Assembly: GCF_036226505.1 (NCBI RefSeq)
Contig: NZ_CP108484.1
Location: forward strand, 1,798,001-1,862,000
Reading direction: 5' to 3'
Origin: Kitasatospora sp. NBC_01246
GTDB taxonomy: Bacteria > Actinomycetota > Actinomycetes > Streptomycetales > Streptomycetaceae
Length of the DNA stretch: 64,000 nt
The translations under genes and the position numbers were made by a program. Below the pieces are notes generated by a model that searched no databases, was not told the DNA's origin, and was given only the letters and a program-made list of their open reading frames with translations. Shown one piece after another: positions 30,586 through 39,727 of the stretch. The stretch's first letter is position 1. Every line of letters starts with the position of its first letter.

Positions 30586-31468
30586 CGCTCGCGCTGCTGG
30601 CGCTCCACCTCGTCCTGGTCGGCGCCGTCCTCCCCCGGTGGCTGGCCGGTTCGCGCCGGCTCCAGGCCCGGCCGGCGGCGGGCGTCGCGGTCTGGCTGGC
30701 ACTGATGGCCTCCTTCGGGACCGCGCTGCTGCTCGCGGCGCACCACCTGGCGGCGACGCTCGGCCACCGGCCGGCCGGGCTGGCCGGACTGCTCCCGCAC
30801 GTCGAGGCCGGTCCGGCCACCGACCCGCACGCGCACGGCTGGTGGGCGCCGGCCGCGGTGGCGCTCGCCCTGGGCGGGGTCGCCGTGGCCCTCGGGACGC
30901 GGGCCGCGCGGCTGCGGAGCCGGCACCGGGCGGTGCTGGACGTGGTCGCGGTCCGCGACCGGCACCACCGCGCGCTGGTGCTCGACGACGCCCGGCCGGC
31001 CGTCTACTGCCTGCCCGGCCGCCGGGCCCGGGTGGTGGTGTCGCGCGGCGCGGTGGAGCTGCTCGACGAGCGCCGGCTGGCCGCCGCGGTCGCGCACGAG
31101 CGCGGGCACATCCGGGGGCGCCACCACCTGGCGCGGCTCGCGGTGGACACCTTCGCCCTGCCCCTCGGCCGGCTGCCGCTGGCCCGCACCGGCCGGGCGG
31201 AGGTGGCGCTGCTGCTGGAGATGGCCGCCGACGACGCCGCGCTGGCGACCGCGACGCGCTCCGAACTGGCCTCCGCCCTCTGCCTGCTGGCCACGGCGGC
31301 CCGGCCGGCGGGCCCGCGTTCGCGGCGGCCGCCACCGGCGTCCTCGCCCGCGTCCAGCGCCTGGGCCGACCCGAGGTCACGCCCCGCCCCTGGGTCTCCG
31401 TCTGCCGCGTCGGCGCGGCCTCCGCCCCCCTGCTCCCCTACCTGCTGGCCTGCGCGCAGCACCCGTAG
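30582..31468 (+). CDS. M56-family membrane metallopeptidase (BlaR1-like), apparent frameshift
   Basis: The GTG start overlaps the blaI stop. The first part (about 30582-31310) encodes three to four membrane helices and the zinc motif HERGH (His172, Glu173, His176) with EMAADDAAL downstream. After CLLATAARPAG the frame enters arginine-rich sequence unlike any M56 tail. The next frame instead continues PAFAAAATGVLARVQRLGRP and ends VGAASAPLLPYLLACAQHP, a normal C-terminal helix, with a stop at 31466-31468. The intended span is 887 nt, one base short of 296 codons. So there is probably a one-base deletion near 31300-31318, either real (a recent pseudogene) or a sequencing error in a GC run. If untouched, the first frame would run on to 31709. 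Confidence 0.8.
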
Positions 31469-31645
31469 GGCCCCGGGGCCGGAGCGATCCGGCCATGTCC
31501 GGGTGCGGCCGGCGGGGCGGGAGTGGCGGCGCGGGAGTGCGTCGGGCCGGGGCCGGCGACGCGGTGGTGATGACCTGCCCCGGGCGTGCCTGCCGGATCG
31601 TCGGTCGGGCGCTCCCCGCGGCATGGTCGGCCCCCAACCGCTCCC

Positions 31646-31675
31646 TTCTTGCGGAGTGTCTGTCAATATTTTGCG
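31646..31675 (+). promoter_or_regulatory. promoter element shared by the alpha-glucan genes (GH87-like copy)
   Basis: TTCTTGCGGAG (31646-31656), followed by CTGTC and AT-N-TTTGCG, lies about 100 bp upstream of the plus-strand GH87-like gene. The same order, TTCTTGC-N2-AG, CTGTC, AT-N-TTG, occurs upstream of the sugar-binding lipoprotein gene at 45079-45110. It is likely the binding site of the MalR-like regulator. Confidence 0.6.
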
Positions 31676-31756
31676 CATATCCATGGACTTCATGCAGAGG
31701 CGCCCCTAGTGTTCCCCTCGCTCGGCCTCCCACCCACGCCAGTGAGGACGTCGCCC

Positions 31757-34177
31757 ATGCCACCTCCCGCCTTCCGCCGTCTGCGCGCACCGCTCGCCGC
31801 GCTGACCGCCGCCGCCCTCTCCGCGGCCGCCCTGCTCACCGTCACCACCCAGCCCGCGCACGCCGCGGCCGTGCCGACCCTCTCGCCGCTGGACGTCCCC
31901 GGCCGGGGCGCCGCCGTGAAGTTCAAGGAGCAGGAGGCCGAGTTCGCGGCCACCAACGGCACGGTGATCGGCCCCGAGCGCCGCTACGGCACACTCCCCT
32001 CGGAGGCCTCCGGCCGCCAGGCCGTCACGCTGTCCGCGACCGGCCAGTACGTCGAGTTCACGCTGACCGCCCCGGCCGACGCGATGAGCTTCCGCTACAG
32101 CCTGCCGGACAGCGCGGACGGCCGGGGCCGGGACGCCTCGATCGACCTCCTGGTCAACGGGTCGAAGCTGAAGTCCGTCCCGGTCACCTCGAAGTACGGC
32201 TGGTACTACGGGGGTTACCCCTTCAACAACAACCCCGGGGACACCGACCCGCACCACTTCTACGACGAGACCCGGACCATGTTCGGCTCCTCGCTGCCCG
32301 CCGGCACGAAGATCCGGCTGCAGGTGTCCTCGATCGCGCAGTCCCCCGCCTTCACCGTCGACCTGGCCGACTTCGAGCAGGTCGGCGCGCCGATCGGCAA
32401 GCCCGCCGGGGCGATCGACGTGGTGGCGGACTTCGGCGCCGACCCGACCGGGGCCGGCGACAACACCGCGCGGTTCCAGAGCGCGGTCGACGCCGGCCGG
32501 GCCCAGGGCCGGACGGTCTACATCCCGCCGGGCAGCTACACGCTGTACGACCACGTGGTGGTGGACGGCGTCACCCTGGCCGGGGCCGGGCCCTGGTACA
32601 GCGTTCTCGGCGGCCGCGACCCGGTCAACCGCAACCGGGCCGCCGGGATCTACGGCAAGTACGTGGCGGGCGGCGGCTACGGCGGGGCGGTCCGGCCGCA
32701 GGAGGCCAACGGACCGAGCCGGAACGTCACCCTGCGGGACTTCGCCGTCATCGGCGACATCCGCGAGCGGGTGGACGACGACCAGGTGAACGCGCTCGGC
32801 GGGGCGATGAGCGACTCCACCGTGGACAACCTGTGGATCCAGCACACCAAGGTCGGCGCCTGGATGGACGGGCCGATGGACCGGTTCACCATCCGGAACA
32901 GCCGCATCCTGGACCAGACCGCGGACGGCGTGAACTTCCACACCGGGGTGACGAACTCGACGGTGACCAACACCTTCGTCCGCAACACCGGTGACGACGG
33001 CCTCGCCTCCTGGCCGGAGCGCGTCCCCAACGCGGGAGACAGCTTCACCCACAACACCGTGGTCGTCCCCGTGCTGGCCAACAACATCGTGACGTACGGG
33101 GGCCGGGACTTCACGATCTCCGACAACGTGATGGCGGACACCGTCAGCAACGGCGGCGGCCTGCACATCGCCAACCGGTACCCGGGGGTCGGCTCGGGCT
33201 GGGGGACCGCCGTCGCGGGCACCGTCAACGCGCTCCGGAACACCCTGATCCGGACCGGGAACAGCGACTACAACTGGAACTTCGGCGTCGGGGCGGTCTG
33301 GTTCAGCGGCCTCAACGAGCCGATCAGCGGAGCCGCGATCACCATCGGCGACACCGACATCCTGGACAGCTCCTACGAGGCGATCCAGACCATCGAGGGC
33401 TCGTCCAGCGGGATCGCCTTCACCGGCGTGACCATCGACGGCGCGGGTGCCTACGCCATCCAGGCGCAGGCCGAGTCGACGATGCGGTTCACCGGTGTGA
33501 AGGCCCGCAACATCGCCCAGTCCGCCACCCCGACCCACAACTGCGTCGGCGCCGGCTTCCGGATCACCGACGGCGGCGGCAACTCCGGCTGGGCGGGCTC
33601 CACCTGCGGCGGCACCTGGCCGGCCCCGCAGTTCACCTACGGCGGCCGGCCGGGCGGCGGCGGCCCGGGCACCCCGAGCCCGTCCGGCACCCCGAGCCCC
33701 TCGACCACGCCCACCTCCACGCCCACCCCGTCGACCACGCCCACCCCGACCACGCCGCCCGGCACGGTGGACCTGCTGCACGGCAGGGCGATCGCGGCGA
33801 GCAGCTACACCGACGTCTACCCCCCGCAGCGGGCCGACGACGGCGACCGGGCCAGCTACTGGGAGAGCGCCAACAACGCCTTCCCGCAGTGGATCACGGG
33901 TGACCTCGGCAGCCCCGTCGCGGTCGGCCGACTGGTGCTCACCCTGCCGCCCGGCTGGGAGGCGCGGACCCAGACCCTGACCGTCCAGGCCTCCACCGAC
34001 GGCGGCTCCTGGAGCACGGTCAAGCCCTCGGCCGGGTACCGCTTCGACCCGGCCACCGGGAACACCGTCACCGTCCAGGTGCCCGGGACGACCGCCCGCT
34101 ACCTGCGGCTCACCTTCACCGGCAACACCGGCTGGCCGGCCGGCCAGCTCTCCGAGTTCCAGGTGTACGGCCCCTGA
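31757..34177 (+). CDS. secreted GH87-like beta-helix glycosidase with C-terminal discoidin domain
   Basis: A protein of 806 residues. A signal peptide (about 1-36) ends at PAHAAA. Next come a carbohydrate-binding beta-sandwich (about 50-210, with SEASGRQAVTLSATGQYVEF and HHFYDETRTMFG), a right-handed beta-helix domain (about 215-640, starting DVVADFGADPTGAGDNT), a Pro/Ser/Thr linker (about 640-675) and an F5/8-type C discoidin domain (about 678-806, with YWESANNAFPQW). In the helix, DGVNFHTG and TGDDGLASW place acidic residues 23-24 positions apart, as expected of a glycosidase. The layout fits GH87 (alpha-1,3-glucanase/mycodextranase); GH28 or a pectate-lyase-like family is the alternative. 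The neighbouring operon suggests alpha-1,3-glucan or nigeran as substrate. Confidence 0.82.
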   Translation: MPPPAFRRLRAPLAALTAAALSAAALLTVTTQPAHAAAVPTLSPLDVPGRGAAVKFKEQEAEFAATNGTVIGPERRYGTLPSEASGRQAVTLSATGQYVEFTLTAPADAMSFRYSLPDSADGRGRDASIDLLVNGSKLKSVPVTSKYGWYYGGYPFNNNPGDTDPHHFYDETRTMFGSSLPAGTKIRLQVSSIAQSPAFTVDLADFEQVGAPIGKPAGAIDVVADFGADPTGAGDNTARFQSAVDAGRAQGRTVYIPPGSYTLYDHVVVDGVTLAGAGPWYSVLGGRDPVNRNRAAGIYGKYVAGGGYGGAVRPQEANGPSRNVTLRDFAVIGDIRERVDDDQVNALGGAMSDSTVDNLWIQHTKVGAWMDGPMDRFTIRNSRILDQTADGVNFHTGVTNSTVTNTFVRNTGDDGLASWPERVPNAGDSFTHNTVVVPVLANNIVTYGGRDFTISDNVMADTVSNGGGLHIANRYPGVGSGWGTAVAGTVNALRNTLIRTGNSDYNWNFGVGAVWFSGLNEPISGAAITIGDTDILDSSYEAIQTIEGSSSGIAFTGVTIDGAGAYAIQAQAESTMRFTGVKARNIAQSATPTHNCVGAGFRITDGGGNSGWAGSTCGGTWPAPQFTYGGRPGGGGPGTPSPSGTPSPSTTPTSTPTPSTTPTPTTPPGTVDLLHGRAIAASSYTDVYPPQRADDGDRASYWESANNAFPQWITGDLGSPVAVGRLVLTLPPGWEARTQTLTVQASTDGGSWSTVKPSAGYRFDPATGNTVTVQVPGTTARYLRLTFTGNTGWPAGQLSEFQVYGP

Positions 34178-34192
34178 CGGACCGGCACGGAC

Positions 34193-34231
34193 GCAGGCCC
34201 CCGGAGACCGACACGGTCTCCGGGGGCCTGC
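34193..34231. terminator. 18-bp perfect hairpin between convergent genes
   Basis: GCAGGCCCCCGGAGACCG (34193-34210) pairs perfectly with 34214-34231 across a three-base loop. It lies between the plus-strand GH87-like gene and the end of the LacI gene and should terminate both transcripts. Confidence 0.88.
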
Positions 34232-34240
34232 CCGTCTCGG

Positions 34241-35254
34241 TCAGGACCGGGCGCGCGGCGGCGCCGTCGACCCCCGGACCACCAGTTCCGGCTCGAACAG
34301 CAGCTCGTCGTGGGTGATCCGGGCTCCGCCGATCTCCCCCACCAGGAGGTCCACCGCGGCCCGGCCCATCGCCTCGATCGGCTGCCGGACGGTGGTCAGC
34401 GGCGGATCGGTGCAGGTCATGAAGGACGAGTCGTCGTAGCCGATCACCGACACGTCGTCCGGCACCGAGAGACCGGCCCGGCGGGCCGCCCTGATCGCGC
34501 CGAGCGCCAGCGGGTCGCTGGCGCAGATGATCCCGGTGACGCCCTCGCGGAGCAGCCGGGTGGTGGCGGCCTGGCCGCCCTCCAGGGTGAACAGCGCCCG
34601 CTCGACCCGGCTCTCCGGGAGGTCGAGGCCGGCCTTCGCCGCCGCGGCCCGCGCGGCGGCCAGCTTGCGCCGGGACGGCACGTGGTCGGCCGGGCCGAGC
34701 ACCAGCCCGATCCTGCGGTGGCCGAGCTGGCGCAGGTGCCCGACGGACTGCTCGACGGCGACCGCGTCGTCGCAGGACACCCGGGCGAAGTCGAGGCCCT
34801 CGATGGCCGCGTTCAGCAGCACCGTCGGCAGGCTGCGCTCGGCCAGCCGGTCGTAGTGGTCGTGGGCGGCGTCGGCCTGGGCGTAGAGGCCGCCGAAGAA
34901 GACCACGCCGGAGACCTGCTGGGAGAGCAGCAGGTCGACGTAGTCCGCCTCGGACACCCCGCCGGCGGTCTGGGTGCAGAGGACCGGGGTGAACCCCTGG
35001 CCGGCCAGCGCGCCGCCGACCGCCTCGGCGAAGGCCGGGAAGATCGGGTTCTGCAGCTCCGGCATGACCAGGCCCACCAACCGGGCGCGTTCGCCGCGCA
35101 GCTGGGTGGGGCGCTCGTAGCCGAGCACGTCCAGGGCGGTCAGCACGGCGGCCCTGGTCGCCTCCGAGACGCCGGGCTTGTCGTTCAGCACCCGGCTGAC
35201 GGTGGCCTCGCTGACCCCGACCTTCTGCGCCACCTGGGCAAGTCGTCGTGTCAT
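34241..35254 (-). CDS. LacI-family regulator resembling MalR
   Basis: A protein of 337 residues; the ATG at 35254 gives the LacI helix-turn-helix MTRRLAQVAQKVGVSEATVS and RVLNDKPGVSEATR. The sugar-binding domain contains LVGLVMPELQNPIFPAFAEA, GYTPVL-type GFTPVLCTQTAGG, LEGGQAATTRLL and DPPLTTVRQPIEAMGRAAVD. These blocks are very close to Streptomyces MalR and AglR, which control maltose and alpha-glucoside operons. It probably represses the adjacent glucan operon, the second GH87-like gene and itself. Its promoter has iterated CGCAAG half-sites. There is no strong ribosome-binding site. Confidence 0.9.
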   Translation of the reverse strand: MTRRLAQVAQKVGVSEATVSRVLNDKPGVSEATRAAVLTALDVLGYERPTQLRGERARLVGLVMPELQNPIFPAFAEAVGGALAGQGFTPVLCTQTAGGVSEADYVDLLLSQQVSGVVFFGGLYAQADAAHDHYDRLAERSLPTVLLNAAIEGLDFARVSCDDAVAVEQSVGHLRQLGHRRIGLVLGPADHVPSRRKLAAARAAAAKAGLDLPESRVERALFTLEGGQAATTRLLREGVTGIICASDPLALGAIRAARRAGLSVPDDVSVIGYDDSSFMTCTDPPLTTVRQPIEAMGRAAVDLLVGEIGGARITHDELLFEPELVVRGSTAPPRARS

Positions 35255-35274
35255 GGGGGGAGTGTACGTCGTTC

Positions 35275-35320
35275 CTCGCAAGAACTTGCGTCTTCTTGCG
35301 CTCTCTTGAACCGCCTTGCG
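35275..35320 (-). promoter_or_regulatory. iterated CGCAAG operator in the lacI-type gene promoter
   Basis: On the plus strand CGCAAG-AA-CTTGCG (35277-35290) is an inverted repeat, and CTTGCG-type half-sites recur at 35285, 35295, 35305 (CTTGAA) and 35315, exactly 10 bp apart. On the minus strand the first dyad reads TTCTTGCGAG, matching the element upstream of the other two transcription units. It begins about 20 bp upstream of the regulator's ATG, so autoregulation is likely. Confidence 0.7.
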
Positions 35321-35372
35321 CTCGCTCCCACCGCCCCGGAACGCGCCCGCCGGCGAGCGGCGGACAGCCCGA

Positions 35373-35408
35373 GGTGCCGCCGGGACGGGGGTCCGTCCCG
35401 GCGGCACC
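35373..35408 (-). terminator. 14-bp hairpin after the giant GH87-like gene
   Basis: GGTGCCGCCGGGAC (35373-35386) pairs with GTCCCGGCGGCACC (35395-35408) across an eight-base loop. It follows the stop of the 1432-residue enzyme on the minus strand and separates that operon from the regulator's own promoter. Confidence 0.8.
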
Positions 35409-35428
35409 GGTGTCGGAGCGCTTCGGGG

Positions 35429-38400
35429 CTACGGGTTGACGGTGATGGTGAAGGTGGAGGTGGTGTTCCTGATGTCCTGGTCGTTGCCGGCCAGGCGCAG
35501 GTGGTTGAAGACCACCGAGCCGACCGCCGGGCCCTGCCCGGGCTCGGCCGACTCGTTCGCCCAGATCCCGAAGCCGGACCTGGCGTCGAAGGCGTCACCG
35601 CTGCGGCGCGCCCCGGTGATCGAGACGTTGCTGAAGACGGTGTCCTTGACCGGGAACTGCGGCTGCCCGCCGGAGTAGTTGGTCTGGAACATGATGCCGT
35701 GGTACGTCGGGTCGACGATGTCCACATCGCTCACCCGGATGCCCTGGAACACCTTGGAGGCCGAGAACACCCAGATCGCGGGGAAGGTCTGGGAGCCCCA
35801 GAAGTGGCCCCCGGCCCGGACGACCGAGATGTTCTGCAGGGCCGTCGGTTCGGTGCCGAAGCCGTTCATCGGGTACCCGAAGTCCAGCGAGCTGATGGTG
35901 ACGCCCGAGTAGACCAGGGTGTCGGCGATGTAGATGTTGCGGAAGGTGTTGGCGTAGCCGCCGTACACGGCGACCCCGGCCGCCCGCCAGGTGAGGATCG
36001 AGGTCAGGTTCTCGAAGACGTTGTTCTTCTCGTCCGCGCCGCCCGCGTCGATCGCGGAGAACAGCGCGAAGGAGTCGTCCCCGGTGGCCCGGGCCTCGTT
36101 GTTGGTGACCAGGTTGTCGGTGGAGCCGTTGGTCATGTTGACGCCGTCCGCGAAGGTGTCGCGGATCCGGCTGTTGCTGATGGTCATGAAGTCGGTGTTG
36201 GCCCCCCAGTAGAGGCAGACCATGTGCTCGGCCCAGATGTCGTCGATCACCATGTGGGCGACGTTGGCGAAGTCGAAGACCTTGCCGGGGCCGTCGATCC
36301 GGGAGGTGTAGTTGCCGAAGTAGGCGAACCCGGCGAAGGTCGAGCCGTTGGCCGTCGCCTCCGCGCGGAAGCCGACGTCGGTGTTGCTCTGGGTGGCGGG
36401 CGCCCGGAACCGGGTGAACCAGGGGCCCGCGCCGATCACCTTGACGGGCTTGCCGTAGACCTGGAACTTGCTCGCCGTCTGGTAGTCGCCCGCCGGCAGG
36501 TAGACGCCGGCCAGGGTGCCGGTGGTGTCCATCCGCACCTTGTCCAGGGCGTTCTGCACGTCCTGGTGGGTGAAGCCGGCCGGGACGGCGTAGTGCGCCG
36601 GGTCCGGGTTCGGCGTCGCGGTGGCCTGCTCCAGGCTGACGAAGTCGATCGCGTAGCGGGAGGTGTCGCCGCCGTCCTTCTGCAGCCTGATCCGGCTGCC
36701 GGCCGGCACGGTGGTGCCGAGCAGGACGTTCGCCTCGTCGTAGACGTGCCGCGGGGCGCCCGCGCCGGGCGAGTTGCCCGGCGCGGTCTCGGCGCCGTAC
36801 AGCCAGGCGTACTTGGAGGTCAGGTCGATCTTCTTGAGGAAGGTGCCGTCGACGTAGACGCTGAGCGTGGCGTCGGTGCCGTCGCCGCCGGCGGCGTCCG
36901 GGACGGAGAACCGGGTGACGAGCGTGTTGGTCGGCGCCCGGGTGGTGAACTCGACCGAGGCGCCAGTGGAGTTGAGCGTCACCGCGCGCCGGCCGCTGGC
37001 CTCGCCGGCGAGGTCCCCGACGACCCGGTTCGGCCCGACCAGGCCCGCGCCGCCGGCCAGCACGCCGTCCTCGGCCTCGTAGGTGTCGTAGGGCATGTTC
37101 GCGCCCCGGCCGACGTGGAGCGGCTGGGTGGAGGTGTTGTCGGTCTGCTTGGCCGGCGGCTCGTTGGCGTCCGCCGCGATCACCGTCTTCACGGTGTACC
37201 GGCCGTTCGCCGCCGTCCAGGTGCCGAGCGTCACCGGCGCGCTGGTCGCGCCGGGGGCGATCGTGCCGGTGTAGGCGCCGGACAGCGTCCTCACCACGGT
37301 GCCGGCGGCGTCGGCGACCGTCAGGGTGATGGCGTGGGCGCCGCCGGCCGAGGCCGTGGTGCCCTGGTTCTTCACCGCCACCGAGAAGGTGACGGTGTTC
37401 CCGGCGGCCGGGTTGGCCGGGGACCAGACGGTCGGGGCGGCGAGCAGGTCGGAGCCGGGGGCCCGGGTGACCACCAGGGGGGCCGGCGCGGTGGCGGTGT
37501 TGTTGGTCTCGTCCCGCTCGATCACCGCGTTGGCCTCGTCGACCTTGGCGGAGAGCTGGTAGCTGCCGGCCGCGCGCACGCCGGCGTCCAGCGTGACGGT
37601 GCCGGCGGCGCCGACGGCCAGCGGGCCGACCTGGGCGGTGCCGACCTTGGTCGAGCCCAGGTAGAAGCCGACGGCGGTCGCGGCCGAGGGCAGGGTGCCG
37701 AGGTTGCGGACCGTCGCGGAGAGCGTGACCGGGTCGGTCTCGACCGGCGCGGCCGGGGTGACGGAGACGTCGGTGACGGTGAGGTCCGGGTTGGCCGCCG
37801 GGGTGCCGATCACCTGGAACTCGGCCACCTGGCCGCCGGTGGACCCGGTGTTGGCGGTGATCCGCAGCTGGACGTCGGCCGCGGTGGCGCCGACCGGGAC
37901 GGTCACGGAGTTCCCGGCGGGCTGGACGAAGTCGTAGCCGCGGGCCGGTACCAGGGTGGTGAAGCCGGTACCGGACTGGTCCCGGCCGAGCACCTCGATC
38001 GTCTGGCTCCGGCTGGACCAGGCCGCGGCCGGGTTCAGCTTGACCACGACGGAGTCCACCGCCGCGTTGGAGCCCAGCGCCACCGTCAGGGTGTCGGGGT
38101 AGCTGTTGGCGTTGCCCTCCCAGTAGGTGGCGGTGTCGTTGTCGTTGGCGTTCGCCGCGACGAAGGTGTTGATCACCGAGGAGGCGCTGATCGGCTTGCC
38201 GGCCGCCAGGTTGGTCCCGCTCCCGCCGCTGCCGGCCCGCACCACGGTGTTGCTGCTCGCGGACTGGTTGCCGGCGGCGTCCCGGGCCTTCACGTAGTAG
38301 GAGACGGTGGCGCTGTCCGGCTGGCCGTCGGTGTAGCTCAGCACGGCGGCGGCCACGCTCGCCCGGAGCGCGCCGTTCGCGTAGACGTCGTAGCCGGTGA

Positions 38401-39727
38401 CCCCGGTGTCGTCGGTCGAGGCCGACCAGGTCAGACGGATCCGGCCCGCCGCGGGCTGGTCGTAGCCGAGGGCGCCGGGCGCGGACGGCGCCTGGGTGTC
38501 GCCGCTCTGACCGGTCCTGGTCACCGTGTCGCTGCTCGGCGACTGGTTGCCGGCGGCATCCCGGGCCTTCACGTAGTAGGAGACGGTGGCGCTGTCCGGG
38601 CGGCTGTCGGTGTAGCCCAGCACGGTGCCCGGCACGCTGGTCAGCAGCGCGCCGTTCGCGTAGAGGTCGTAGCCGGTGACCCCGGTGTCGTCGGTCGAGG
38701 CCGACCAGGTCAGGTGGATCCGGCCGGGCGCGGGCCGGTCGTAGGCGAGGCCGCTCGGGGCGGTGGGCGCCCGGGTGTCGCCGGTGGCCGGGCCGTACAC
38801 CTCCAGTTCGGCCAGTTGGGCGGCGGCCCAGCCGGTGTTGGCGGTCACTTCGACCCGCACGAACCGGGTGGTGGTGGCCCCCAGGTCGAGGACGACGGCG
38901 TTCCCGGTGGCCGGGTCGAAGACCCGGGCGGCCGAGGCGGCCAGGTCGGTGAAGGCGCTGCCGTCGGTGCTGCCGCGCACGGCGAGCGTCTGCGTCCGGC
39001 GCTCCCAGCCGGCCGGCAGCCGCAGCGCCACGCGGTTGACCGCCACGGCGGCGCCGAGGTCGACCTGGACCCACTGCGGCAGCGCGCCGTTGGCGCTCTC
39101 CCAGTAGCTGGCCGCGTTGCCGTCACCGGCGTTCGCCGGGGCGTAGGCCTGGCTCTGGCTTCCGGCGCTGAACGGCCGCCCGAGCGCCAGGTTCGCCCCG
39201 GCGGCGCCGGCCGCGCGCACCTCCAGCTCGGCGATCTGGGCGGCCGGCCAGCCGGTGTTGGCGGAGACCGCCAGCCGCAGGTAGCGGGTGCTCGCCGCCG
39301 GGAAGGCGATCCGCACGGTGTTGCCGGTACCGGGCGCGAAGGCGTAGCCGGCCGCGCCCACCAGGGTGGTGAAGCCGGTGCCGTCGGCGCTGCCCTGGAC
39401 GGCGAGCGTCTCGGTGCGGCTCTCCCAGGACGCGGGGAGCTTCAGCACCACCTCGTCGACCGCGGCGGGGGCGCCGAGGTCGACCTGGACCCACTGCGGC
39501 AGCGCGCCGTTGGCGCTCTCCCAGTAGGTGGCGGCGTCGCCGTCGTTGACGGCGGTGACCGGCCGGCCGGCGATGCTGCTGCTCGCGGCGGCGGGCCGGC
39601 CCGCCGCCAGGTCGGGGCCGCCGGCCGCGGCGGCGGTGGTGGCCGGCAGCAGCGGGCCGGCCAGGGCCAGCAGGCCGGTGGCGAGCGTGCCCGCCAGCCA
39701 GCGGAAGATCGGTGCTCGGGTTCTCAC
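35429..39727 (-). CDS. giant secreted GH87-like beta-helix glycosidase with binding modules
   Basis: A protein of 1432 residues. After a signal peptide (about 1-35) come two discoidin domains (about 38-170 and 172-310, both with YWESANGALPQWVQVDLG), two FN3 domains (about 315-405 and 408-500, both with LTWSASTDDTGVTGYD), a third discoidin-like domain (about 505-645), two CARDB domains (about 647-880), a carbohydrate-binding beta-sandwich (about 885-1035) and a catalytic beta-helix (about 1045-1432). The helix has TFADGVNMTNG and ATGDDSFALF, the same acidic pair and spacing as the plus-strand enzyme. The sandwich also resembles that enzyme's. I assign GH87 (alpha-1,3-glucanase type). It is the last gene of the transporter operon. 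Duplicated modules imply internal duplication. Confidence 0.83.
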   Translation of the reverse strand: MRTRAPIFRWLAGTLATGLLALAGPLLPATTAAAAGGPDLAAGRPAAASSSIAGRPVTAVNDGDAATYWESANGALPQWVQVDLGAPAAVDEVVLKLPASWESRTETLAVQGSADGTGFTTLVGAAGYAFAPGTGNTVRIAFPAASTRYLRLAVSANTGWPAAQIAELEVRAAGAAGANLALGRPFSAGSQSQAYAPANAGDGNAASYWESANGALPQWVQVDLGAAVAVNRVALRLPAGWERRTQTLAVRGSTDGSAFTDLAASAARVFDPATGNAVVLDLGATTTRFVRVEVTANTGWAAAQLAELEVYGPATGDTRAPTAPSGLAYDRPAPGRIHLTWSASTDDTGVTGYDLYANGALLTSVPGTVLGYTDSRPDSATVSYYVKARDAAGNQSPSSDTVTRTGQSGDTQAPSAPGALGYDQPAAGRIRLTWSASTDDTGVTGYDVYANGALRASVAAAVLSYTDGQPDSATVSYYVKARDAAGNQSASSNTVVRAGSGGSGTNLAAGKPISASSVINTFVAANANDNDTATYWEGNANSYPDTLTVALGSNAAVDSVVVKLNPAAAWSSRSQTIEVLGRDQSGTGFTTLVPARGYDFVQPAGNSVTVPVGATAADVQLRITANTGSTGGQVAEFQVIGTPAANPDLTVTDVSVTPAAPVETDPVTLSATVRNLGTLPSAATAVGFYLGSTKVGTAQVGPLAVGAAGTVTLDAGVRAAGSYQLSAKVDEANAVIERDETNNTATAPAPLVVTRAPGSDLLAAPTVWSPANPAAGNTVTFSVAVKNQGTTASAGGAHAITLTVADAAGTVVRTLSGAYTGTIAPGATSAPVTLGTWTAANGRYTVKTVIAADANEPPAKQTDNTSTQPLHVGRGANMPYDTYEAEDGVLAGGAGLVGPNRVVGDLAGEASGRRAVTLNSTGASVEFTTRAPTNTLVTRFSVPDAAGGDGTDATLSVYVDGTFLKKIDLTSKYAWLYGAETAPGNSPGAGAPRHVYDEANVLLGTTVPAGSRIRLQKDGGDTSRYAIDFVSLEQATATPNPDPAHYAVPAGFTHQDVQNALDKVRMDTTGTLAGVYLPAGDYQTASKFQVYGKPVKVIGAGPWFTRFRAPATQSNTDVGFRAEATANGSTFAGFAYFGNYTSRIDGPGKVFDFANVAHMVIDDIWAEHMVCLYWGANTDFMTISNSRIRDTFADGVNMTNGSTDNLVTNNEARATGDDSFALFSAIDAGGADEKNNVFENLTSILTWRAAGVAVYGGYANTFRNIYIADTLVYSGVTISSLDFGYPMNGFGTEPTALQNISVVRAGGHFWGSQTFPAIWVFSASKVFQGIRVSDVDIVDPTYHGIMFQTNYSGGQPQFPVKDTVFSNVSITGARRSGDAFDARSGFGIWANESAEPGQGPAVGSVVFNHLRLAGNDQDIRNTTSTFTITVNP

